A program made the position numbers and the translations under genes. The notes beneath the pieces were generated by a model, which did no database searches, was not told where the DNA came from, and saw nothing but the letters and a program-made list of their open reading frames with translations. A stretch of 64,000 nt of DNA from NCBI RefSeq assembly GCF_001625305.1, contig NW_017803047.1, positions 532,097 through 596,096 on the forward strand, read 5' to 3'. Below, piece by piece: positions 60,401 through 64,000 of the stretch; the first letter of the stretch is position 1; each line of letters starts with the position of its first letter. The DNA comes from Branchiostoma belcheri. Lineage: Eukaryota; Chordata; Leptocardii; Amphioxiformes; Branchiostomatidae.

Positions 60401-62003
60401 TCATGGTCAAGTAAAGATCCTCTGTAATGTATAATGTGTAAAATTTCATAGGATTTAAATTTTATTGTGAAAAAATGATGGCTAAAGTAGTACATGTTAT
60501 ATTGTATAAAGTAACAAACACATGACCATCCTTACATGTCCTTTTGCTTGGTATGGCACATGTAAACATGTACAATCTGTCTTAAGCGCTGTTGTCAAGC
60601 ATATTCTGCGTAATGATCAAAAGGGAATTTTTTAGATTAAGGCAATTCAACATGATTGTAATTATAATGTTGTCTTGCCTTGTGCACTGTTAGACTGATC
60701 CATGCTCAAGTAGGTGTCATCGTCTGTAATAATGAATCACGATAATGATGAAATACATATAAAACTTTAAGCTGCACAAAAAAAAATTTGCAAGTGTGAT
60801 GGAGTTTTATGTTCAATAGTTTAGTATCTGGAATATTAAAAAGAGCTCTCTTGGTTCAACATCTATATTCGTACGTCTCCTCTCTTGACAAATGGTGTCA
60901 GAAGTGGGATTATTCCCTGATGGTTCAACCGTTAGTAAGTGGAGACCCAGTTAGCCTAGTGACAGAGAGGAGAGGGAGGCTAAGATAGAGATGAGAAAAA
61001 TCAGTAGTTTAGCAGGTGGAACATTGAAAAGGAAACTTCTTGGCTCAACGTCTATGTCTCATCTCTTGATAAGTGGTGTCAGAAGTGGGATAATTCACTT
61101 CAAGTTCAACTCCCAGTAAGTGGAAAACCTGCTAAGGCTGGCAGAGATAAGAGAGATACATTGTAAGAGGGATGCTAACATTGCGATCAAGAGTATGGTA
61201 GTTTAGTAGCTAGTAAAAAGGAGCTCTTCTGGCTCAACATCTTGACAGCAAGCTTTTCATATTAGTTGTTGTTAACTTTTTAAATTATACAGAACAAAAA
61301 CATATATATAATGTTGTCTTGCCTTGTGTTCTAGTATTGGACTGATCCATGCTTAAGTAGGTGTCATCTCCTTGTGATTTCCCTGCCATTGGCATGTATG
61401 GACTTTCTGGATCCGGTTCTGAAAAACATCAATTTCATACAATAATACAGTAACTGTACATGTAATAATACACGTACATGTAATAATACACTCTGTGAGC
61501 TGGGGATCATTTCTTGTGTTGGAAATTACTGGAAGAAACTTGCTCCATAATGACTTCTACCAACACAGATGAACTTAAAAAGATTAGACTCTTACCTGGT
61601 TCAAAGGAGTTGATCACTTGGAAGGTACTTTGTAGTATAGCCGGCACACCGTCAGTTGTAGACAAGATTGTCCACTTCTGATAGCCGGGCATGTTCGCGA
61701 CTATATCCTGTAGATGGCTGTGTTCCACCCCACAGAGAAGGACCACCACTTGTTCTGGGTGTGGGACTAAGTCCCTGAATGACGTATAGGAGAAAAGGTC
61801 CGTAAAGTCTGGAGAGACCAGCAGAAATTGGCAGCGGCTGTTCCTGATAGCTGTCTCTTGACTGTGGTGAAGAGGGAGCTGTTCGATTGACTCGAAGTAC
61901 ATCCTGATTTCTTCGTCACCCTGCCGAAACACGTCCGACAGAAACTCGCTCCACTGCTCCCCATCGGGGCTGTACATGATACTCAAGTCATAGAAGTCAC
62001 CTC
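33401..62003 (-). CDS. PIK3AP1: BCAP/BANK1/Dof-type PI3-kinase adaptor (5' end not in window)
   Basis: Twenty coding exons: 62003-61596, 61418-61323, 60723-60679, 60421-60380, 59747-59697, 59372-59316, 58587-58427, 57290-57149, 55482-55213, 53932-53736, 52893-52737, 52162-52019, 43149-43057, 41129-40995, 39340-38982, 37722-37653, 36394-36324, 35865-35812, 34759-34599, 33647-33401 (stop TAG). All phases agree, giving 985 aa. Order: TIR-like domain (YDLSIMYSPDGEQWSEFL; VVVLLCGVEH); exons with YxxM motifs; Pro-rich linker; DBB domain (exons 8-9); ankyrin-like segment (exon 10); a second YxxM cluster (YVDM, YMKM, YVYM, YMAM); Gln/Lys-rich probable coiled coil (exon 15); Pro-rich tail ending RPPRKPMN. 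Vertebrate BCAP binds PI3K p85 through YxxM and uses its TIR-like domain in TLR signalling; BANK1 is a sister gene, so the symbol is approximate. Acceptor CCAG at 62004 is phase 1, so at least one upstream exon is missing. Confidence 0.9.
33826..33872. repeat. Palindrome in adaptor intron
   Basis: GCTCCYRAAAAA..AGATCTGCTTAGTATACTAAGCAGAT: CTGCTTAGTATACTAAGCAG is a perfect 20-base palindrome within longer imperfect arms. Confidence 0.75.
34115..34182. repeat. GATAACGGGTTCC foldback
   Basis: TCGATAACGGGTTCC and GGGCCGTAC are mirrored by GTACGGCCC and GGAACCCGTTATCGA around TTTACG. Arms about 30 bases. Confidence 0.8.
34370..34490. repeat. GC-rich foldback with AATACAACACGG ends
   Basis: The left AATACAACACGGTGTATTCCG is mirrored by CGGAATACCCCGTGTTGTATT, with GC-rich inner arms (CGCCCGA/TCGGGCG). 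It is about 110 bases upstream of adaptor exon 19's donor. Confidence 0.75.
34815..35210 (+). mobile_element. LINE tail interrupted by another element
   Basis: GCTGGTGTGTTACACTGAAGGGCGGTTA (34815-34843, written as two halves of the tail) resumes at 35174 with TTATACCTGTACTGGCTATAC. It matches the intact tail at 29590-29640, so the insertion point can be read directly. Confidence 0.8.
34844..35173. mobile_element. 330-bp element with TTA target duplication
   Basis: The ends AGCAACGGTTACAACCCGC and the inverse GCGGGTTGTGACCGACGCT, flanked by TTA at 34841-34843 and 35174-35176. Rich in ACGCAC/GTGCGT. No coding capacity. Confidence 0.85.
36725..36945 (+). repeat. Repeat, inverted copy of 1-205
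   Basis: CTGCGGAGCACA, GCACATACAGTACC, AATTTGGGGGTATTTCTCGT, GGCAAAAAAAATT and TCATGTCTTGAT-type blocks match 1-205 in inverse orientation. In an adaptor intron. Confidence 0.65.
37150..37560. repeat. GTGCAC-rich repeat with central palindrome
   Basis: GGGTTCGAAATT..., several GGTGCAC blocks, and the palindrome ATAAAATAGAATAACTAGAA / TTCTAGTTATTCTATTTTAT at 37240-37291. The head resembles 7627-7700 and 63690-63780 only loosely. Confidence 0.6.
38430..38760. repeat. GGTTGCCC repeat, copy 1
   Basis: ACAAAATACTTTTTTG, AAAAATTAGGTTG, CTACTTTCCTCAAAT, CACCTTAAATTAAAAAGCAT-type blocks and TGCCCGGGGCAAC. Copies at 47150 (same strand) and 62183 (inverted). Confidence 0.7.
39530..40235. repeat. 43-bp minisatellite, about 16 copies
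   Basis: Unit GACAGCACAGTCTCTGTCCC TGGTGCTGAATGACATTCACACT (43 bases). It lies in the adaptor intron, 190 bases upstream of exon 15 (minus strand). The open frames in it are not genes. Confidence 0.95.
40425..40985 (+). mobile_element. LINE 3' fragment with AAACTG tail
   Basis: A decayed frame ending YNHVQGPNNMEQPK resembles the RGPKIWNSL motif of LINE C-termini. A 3' region follows, ending AATAAACTGAAACTG plus (AAACTG) repeats. Confidence 0.6.
41262..41455. repeat. Inverted element with TTTGTTCCAACACAA ends
   Basis: TTTGTTCCAACACAA at 41267 and 41309 is mirrored by TTGTGTTGGAACAAAG at 41436; the inner arms ATGAATTTTCAGC / GCTGAAAATTCAT and CTTCATCACAT / ATTTGATGAAGG also pair. Between adaptor exons 13 and 14. 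Confidence 0.65.
42730..42960 (-). mobile_element. LINE 3' coding fragment
   Basis: The minus strand encodes SDSFFPRTAKLWNSLPDKCF and FKSNVHRHLLT then a stop, a textbook LINE reverse transcriptase C-terminus. In the intron between adaptor exons 13 and 14. Confidence 0.8.
44390..45850 (+). CDS. Single-exon LRR transmembrane receptor 1, nested in adaptor intron
   Basis: The open frame runs from 44324, but the ATG at 44390 starts a clear signal peptide (MRLVSILLALFIIIACTTA), so that start is preferred; 486 aa, stop TGA. It has a short Cys-containing N-cap, about five leucine-rich repeats (VRLDLSINKI, LTALNLGTNLIE, VVIIDLKQNRI, LVHLDLSHNKI), and an LRR C-cap (NPLHCDCSLLWL with later cysteines). 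A long low-complexity Thr/Ser/Asn ectodomain with N-glycosylation sites follows, then one membrane helix near residues 368-395 (VLHIVIMVVASLLSIAF) and a cytoplasmic tail of about 90 residues with NPVY near residue 423. There is no TIR or kinase domain. It is intronless and antisense to the host gene in its intron at 43150-52018. The closest match is its neighbour at 48395. The ligand is unknown. Confidence 0.88.
   Translation: MRLVSILLALFIIIACTTARSWGLALPENCFYGQNPALKVNCILRQLTAFPDNIPPDIVRLDLSINKIPNVTYFPPLRKLTALNLGTNLIEVVSWESLCNLPNVVIIDLKQNRITEVELGICIKNLTKLVHLDLSHNKIASVTESDLGVLHTARVFLYFNPLHCDCSLLWLIRKVKCVHAHGQYESRCKAHFLNSHYNLNDIYCGSPDRLPLSSISIPGLSCALSNLTSITLKTSKQKLVSGAKGGGTKMHGINQTIQVSHLGITLDGNNGTAGTPQQSGHLNFTITQNGDGIASPKDEDITSLRKSSTGVVSKMAHPQADDISEMEGMNISVKNLTMKDDVMSHNQSYILVPACSMVKCGPFTHASPMVGVLHIVIMVVASLLSIAFPTCAIIKLIKQRRLQALKNRAAVTALTQNILQFHNPVYSSSDSIGRPPSTVQEADHNHVYEVIPPDVSGQDEPIAAAPVKLTKLIPPIQNVAYQSVKH
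45848..46320. repeat. Direct duplication of LRR receptor 1 3' flank
   Basis: Sequence starting at the stop codon (45848-45990: CAAATAGGACTGTTCAGCAA, CAGTGACACATTCAACAAC, AAGATCTGTCACA, GGAACTCTATAACA) recurs at 46194-46315 in the same order and orientation. The spacing is about 345 bases. The copies have diverged by small indels. It may be the remnant of a larger tandem duplication of the receptor gene. Confidence 0.7.
46490..46706. mobile_element. Harbinger-like MITE fragment (right half)
   Basis: The right end AAATTAAATTGGTGTGGCC and the interior TCAACTGTTGGGCCCAAAAT are present, while the left half is absent. Between the two LRR receptor genes. Confidence 0.7.
47150..47515. repeat. GGTTGCCC repeat, copy 2
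   Basis: Collinear with 38430-38760 and, inverted, with 62183-62525; includes a G-rich run at 47417-47428. Confidence 0.75.
47841..48317. repeat. Three tandem 155-164 bp repeats upstream of LRR receptor 2
   Basis: Units start AATTTTGACTG at 47841, 47999 and 48154. Each contains GAGGCCACCTT, AAAGCTAGGTCACTTTTG and ATGTCATGTACATG. The array ends 77 bases before the ATG at 48395, inside the expected promoter. Confidence 0.92.
48395..50038 (+). CDS. Single-exon LRR transmembrane receptor 2 with Ser-Asp repeat stalk, tail altered by transposon
   Basis: 547 aa, stop TAG. It has a signal peptide (MRVLRSLLVVFIVTVFWAVSV), an N-cap, leucine-rich repeats (LRLDLSKNKI, LDTLDLSKNVIE, LQVINLSDNRI) and an LRR C-cap (NPFRCDCKLHWLIKKVTC). 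About 16 tandem pentapeptides of the type DSTDS follow (49231-49480, a 15-base unit), probably a flexible stalk. One membrane helix lies near residues 370-395 (IVITVLGCLVGFAFSTCVIV). The cytoplasmic tail has FPNPLYSN near residue 428 and two repeats of the form NDSR(D/A)ESTSHI. It is a paralogue of the gene at 44390; the shared tail pattern is ALTQN/VLAQN..QF.NPxYS. The last seven codons (LGWVKAA) and the stop lie inside an inserted transposon. The ligand is unknown. Confidence 0.88.
   Translation: MRVLRSLLVVFIVTVFWAVSVRARVLPIYCIRPHEHRGVRVDCQSRGLATFPDDIPLNTLRLDLSKNKIRSVNHFPNLAILDTLDLSKNVIEALSWKSFCNLPGLRFLFLQSNKITNVKFGVCISQIKSLQVINLSDNRIASIAEVDLGLPHVGKVFIHANPFRCDCKLHWLIKKVTCLQALSQTNTCIFNTVKECHAPFLSCHHSHKLNDFCCGSPDQLQARPFSTISISGLGCDNGSTTEPIDGHTSSTIVHNGIQMSDSQPTITLDNDHDTIVIKSTTSDSTDSDSTDSDSTDSDSADSDSTASDSTASDSTASDSTNSDSTGSDSTNLDSTGSDSTNSDSTDSDSTDSDSTDSDSTMIKKSDGLLTETIDIVITVLGCLVGFAFSTCVIVMLKKRRPLQLQHFRNQNNRLATAAVLAQNTVQFPNPLYSNITTNEIDPPMQESVSPQVIQTSQNLGDQATQDGPTNHNLLSQDLVPSDSRDESTSHIDDNDAATDSATDKENLHTYKNDSRAESTSHIYNNDAATDAATDNENTDTLGWVKAA
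50015..50755. mobile_element. DNA transposon of about 741 bp inserted in LRR receptor 2 tail
   Basis: Terminal inverted repeats: the left end reads CTTGGTTGGGTTAAGGCAGC and the right end is its reverse complement with one change (CTCGGTTGGGTTAAGGCAGC), followed by CCTA on both. The flanks are GATACA and CATACA, an approximate target duplication (5 of 6). No transposase is visible, so it is non-autonomous. The left end supplies the present C-terminus of the receptor. Confidence 0.75.
50755..50841 (+). pseudogene. Displaced original C-terminal tail of LRR receptor 2
   Basis: Directly after the transposon an open segment of 28 codons plus TAA reads YKNDPHVESTSPIYADED and onward. It matches the tail repeat of the receptor (YKNDSRAESTSHIYNNDAA). 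It is therefore the third tail repeat, now cut off from the gene by the insertion at 50015-50755. Confidence 0.75.
50842..51290. other. Gene-free stretch after the displaced receptor tail
   Basis: No supported exon or repeat; AT-rich intron of the adaptor gene. Confidence 0.4.
51292..51662. repeat. 74-bp minisatellite, five copies
   Basis: Unit starts AATCTGTACA at 51292, 51366, 51440, 51514 and 51588, exactly 74 bases apart; each contains CCATGGTGCTGAACACAC. Confidence 0.95.
54032..54460. mobile_element. MITE of the GATGACATC group, with a nested insertion
   Basis: The ends GGTCACGCCGATTTAATTTT and inverse (TAGAATTAAGATGGTCTGGCC as two parts) have inner GATGACATCC/GGATGTCATC. Flanked by TAA on both sides. 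It contains the hairpin-like insertion at 54281. Confidence 0.75.
54281..54365. mobile_element. Possible decayed hairpin element inside a MITE
   Basis: The left tip TAGCCTGGGCGCC and inverse CCCAGGCT near the right end; the direct flanks GAGCTTCGG and GAGCCTCGG match at 8 of 9. The arms no longer pair. Confidence 0.5.
54667..55033. mobile_element. Harbinger-like MITE, GGCCACACC family, copy 5
   Basis: Complete inverted ends, TAA on both sides. In the intron between adaptor exons 9 and 10. Confidence 0.9.
55561..55915. mobile_element. Harbinger-like MITE, GGCCACACC family, copy 6
   Basis: Ends GGCCACATCAATTTAATTTC and inverse AAATTGGTGTGGCC, TAA on both sides. 75 bases upstream of exon 9's acceptor. 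Confidence 0.9.
55920..56570. repeat. Three to four diverged tandem repeats of about 150-190 bp
   Basis: CAGTCTCAT..TTGTTAATTT, CTGTATAGCCCCA..GGCCAATTTAAAACC-like blocks, CAAAGTGGCAA, CTCTTGTTTG and GAAACCTTGATCT recur from about 55925, 56105, 56290 and 56450. Confidence 0.6.
56713..57094. mobile_element. Harbinger-like MITE, GGCCACACC family, copy 7
   Basis: Complete inverted ends, TTA on both sides. Its edge is 55 bases from adaptor exon 8. Confidence 0.9.
57388..57762. mobile_element. Harbinger-like MITE, GGCCACACC family, copy 8
   Basis: Complete inverted ends, TTA on both sides, inverse orientation to copy 7. Together with copy 7 it brackets adaptor exon 8. Confidence 0.9.
58027..58345 (+). 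mobile_element. tRNA-derived SINE, copy 2
   Basis: Same head (GCTCAATTGGTAGAGTGCTA, TTTGTAA, GTTCAAACCCCGG) and body as 21600-21867, opposite orientation. Ends in GTATTGTATGTATTGTATTC, a short-repeat tail. In the intron after adaptor exon 7. Confidence 0.85.
58700..59085. mobile_element. Foldback element with long arms
   Basis: TTTAAACTGCAATTTCCAAC and GGAATGAGCAATCCACCGCT, CGTGACGTCACGCAGATAAC at the left have inverses at 58925-59045. Arms about 130 bases around a GC-rich centre. Confidence 0.85.
59820..59965. repeat. Inverted repeat with CTCTCCAAGCAGA ends
   Basis: CTCTCCAAGCAGAGGTTGGTGGGGAAGATTTT is mirrored by AAAATCTTCCCCACCAACATCTGCTTGGAGAG (each longer than shown units; arms about 32 bases, given here as start and end only). 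A related tip, CTCTCCAAGCAGAGGTTTTGG, is at 15543. Confidence 0.75.
60840..61250. repeat. Diverged tandem repeats in adaptor intron
   Basis: GAGCTCT..TTGG(C/T)TCAACATCT, CTCTTGACAA.TGGTGTCAG and AAGTGGGAT recur at about 60843, 61030 and 61210; period about 185 bases. Between the two duplicated YxxM exons. Confidence 0.65.
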
Positions 62004-62182
62004 CTGGAAAACAAGACATCACAGGAGATGTTACAGGCAATTCTAATGTGATTTATGGACGGCAACACAAATGAATATTCTGGATTCTCTGCCATTTCTG
62101 TCATCATTTCATATTTGCTGCAAAATATCCACAAAACAAGATAAGCAGAGAAGTCCCTTTATTTTTTAGTACTACGACTAAC

Positions 62183-62525
62183 AGCATGCAAAATAATTGG
62201 TTGCCCTGGGCAACCAAATTTTACTTGGCGCAACATATTTTTAAACCGAGGTTGCCCAGTGTGCTACCTGAATTTTAAGAATGCCCCCCCCCCCCAAATC
62301 ATGCCCACTTGGCTTGCACCACTGTATCCGCCAGATGCTTTTTAATTTTAGGTATTAATGGCTACTTGTATGACTAGTATCAGTTAACTAAAGGCTGTTA
62401 GAAATATCGTCAAAGGCAATTGTAACATCACTTAATTTGAGGAAAGTAGTAACTTATAGGTGGGGCAACCTAAATAGTGATGGGCAACCTAGTTTTTGAC
62501 ATAGGTTGCCCACTGGGCAATTTGG
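62183..62525. repeat. GGTTGCCC repeat, copy 3 (inverted)
   Basis: Inverse of 47150-47515 (TTGCCCTGGGCAACCAAATT, a C10-run at 62286, CTTAATTTGAGGAAAGTAGT). Upstream of the first visible adaptor exon. Confidence 0.8.
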
Positions 62526-62814
62526 TTCAAAACTGCTACTAATAAATATGAAGTTGCTAGAACCAGCAGCCTGGTACTATGCCAAACATGCAACTGTTTT
62601 TCATCAGCAACATCGCATTTTGGAGACATATCAGTATGCTACATGTATATATAACAAGCAGCACTTTAATTATGGAAAAACACTTTAATTATGGACTCCT
62701 CGCTAATAACTCTAAATTGCTTTACCCAATTAGGTTTATATTTTTTCTGAGTACATAGTAGAAGGTGACAAATATGTGGAGTGTGTTAATTAGTCCCTAG
62801 GGTATAGTCCAATT

Positions 62815-63115
62815 ATACATAATTATACATGATTATACTATATTTATCTATAATCATGTATGATTATACATATTAGTTTTTCCATTATACATAATTATGT
62901 ATATCCCTTTTGATCATTATACATAATTATGTATATCCCTCTTGATCATTATACATAATTATGTATATTCCTTTTGATCATTATACATAATTATGTATAT
63001 TCCGTTTAACCATTATACATAATTATGCATATCCCTTTTAACCATTATATATAACTATGCATATCCATTTTGGTTATTATATATAATTATGCATATTAAT
63101 TTTTACCATTATACC
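62815..63115. repeat. 32-bp AT-rich tandem repeat of palindromic units
   Basis: Unit CATTATACATAATTATGTAT plus ATCCCTTTTGAT, period 32 from 62883; each unit carries the near-palindrome ATACATAATTATGTAT. About nine units, decaying rightwards. Confidence 0.9.
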
Positions 63116-63214
63116 ATATATATGACTTTTGGCTATTATTCATAACGATACATAACCCTCATGACCACTATGTATAACTATAGCCATTTTATTGTTATGA
63201 ACAATAGTAATAAA

Positions 63215-63335
63215 ATAGGTGTAACAAGTCGTTTGGTGTAATGTAGCCAGCTGCCACCGCGCCGCATGCCTGCGAAGCTGGTGTGTTACGCCGAGAGGCA
63301 GCTATACCATCTAAACAAATACAGATACAGAATTA
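63215..63335 (+). mobile_element. LINE tail, CAGATACAG family
   Basis: GTAACAAGTCGTTTGGTGTA, ATGTAGCCAGCTGCCACCGC and ACAAATACAGATACAGA match the tail at 29540-29655. Confidence 0.8.
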
Positions 63336-63339
63336 GATA

Positions 63340-64000
63340 AGGTTATATTTTGGTGTCATGTGGTCTTTAATACTGACTATAGCAAGTAAGTGCTACACTA
63401 CTTCAATTTATTGATACCAATGTTAACTGAAGTTTCATTTGTTGTTGCTAATGCTATCCATGTCATCTTTTTCTTTTACATAGAACAAATTCTTAGCCCC
63501 TCTTGCCAAAGTTTTGCTAATGCTATCCACGTCAACTTTTCCTTTACATAGAACGAATTCTTATCCCCTCTTGCCAAAGTTTTTGGTAATGCTATCCATA
63601 ATTGCCTATCGAAAGCAGTTTAAATGCCGATCTGTGCACCTACATGTACATCGTAACAATGGCATGGCGACAAAAAATTGAAATTTTTTCTACTGTCCCA
63701 AAATTTCCCGAAAGTGTACATTGAATTGTCCCAGACAAAATTTTGGTGGCCTCTGGCCATAGGGACACCTTTGATTTCAGCACTGTCTGTTAGCCTGTGC
63801 CACGCCCAACAGCACCTTTCTGTTGACTGGCTCAAGAGTGAAGGTGCGAGAGTTTTAGGGGGATATTTTAAACCCCTCTAAAATGCTATTTTCTTGTTCT
63901 GTAGGTGAATTTTAAAGGAAGTTAGATACCCCTAGACTTAGACACTGATGAAGTTATCCACATGTACAGTAAAAAATGGCACCCCAAACACGAAAATACA
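63340..64000. other. Gene-free stretch at window end
   Basis: A duplicated block (TTTTGCTAATGCTATCCA..GTCA.CTTTT.CTTTACATAGAAC) at about 63447 and 63512 is the only structure seen. No first exon for the adaptor was found here. Confidence 0.4.

Larger units (their letters stand above)
59316..61418 (-). other. YxxM exon cassette within the PI3K adaptor gene
   Basis: Five consecutive small exons (96, 45, 42, 51 and 57 bases), all phase 1-1, carry YMPM plus YLSM, then YLSM, YLTM, YLNM and YEDM. Each YxxM is a consensus docking site for the SH2 domains of the PI3K p85 subunit once phosphorylated. Because every exon is symmetric, any of them can be skipped without a frameshift. The first two exons end at GC donors (AAG/GCAAGACA) and share flanking intron sequence, so they are a duplicated pair. 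Confidence 0.8.

Noticed and set aside
62815..63115. CRISPR-like array of regular repeats
   Set aside because: Units are 32 bases with no distinct spacers; it is an AT-rich tandem repeat in a eukaryotic intergenic or intronic region.

Overview
The window looks like nuclear DNA from an invertebrate chordate, most probably a cephalochordate (amphioxus, Branchiostoma). The reasons are many short exons with GT-AG (occasionally GC-AG) introns, a chordate-type BCAP/BANK1 adaptor gene, tandem LDLa-CUB secreted-protein genes, and a dense load of small non-autonomous DNA transposons and LINE tails. The organism call is an inference, because no species-specific marker was tested. A 20-base N gap at 26305-26324 shows this is an assembly.

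Layout. (1) 250-8760: two head-to-head genes for Y_phosphatase3-type tyrosine phosphatases, one minus (3' end outside the window) and one plus (complete, five exons). (2) 10510-12955, minus: WDR12, a ribosome-biogenesis WD40 protein, with only one intron. (3) 14856-19851 and 22533-27873, plus: two tandem paralogues encoding secreted proteins with 2 and 5 LDLa modules followed by one CUB domain. The LDLa modules sit on phase 1-1 exons. (4) 27874-33400: gene-free, with LINE fragments, MITEs and perfect hairpins. (5) 33401-62003 and beyond, minus: a BCAP/BANK1/Dof-type PI3K adaptor of at least 20 coding exons (TIR-like, YxxM cassette, DBB, ankyrin-like, second YxxM cluster, coiled/proline-rich tail). 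Its first exon lies outside the window or was not found. (6) 44390-45850 and 48395-50038, plus: two single-exon LRR transmembrane receptors nested antisense in one 8.9-kb intron of that adaptor gene.

How they relate. The adaptor should recruit PI3K p85 through at least ten YxxM tyrosine motifs, six of them on a run of small phase-symmetric exons. The two nested LRR receptors have short tails with a shared NPxY motif. Any functional link between receptor and adaptor is inference only.

Most unusual signals: the six-motif YxxM exon cassette upstream of the DBB domain, including a duplicated exon with GC donors; tiny near-perfect hairpin elements with the shared tip TAGCCTGG(G/T)TACCA, locus-unique arms and exact 9-bp target duplications; a transposon that has replaced the C-terminal tail of the second LRR receptor; a MITE whose edge forms a splice donor; and a Harbinger-like MITE family with eight full copies that all show matching 3-bp target duplications.
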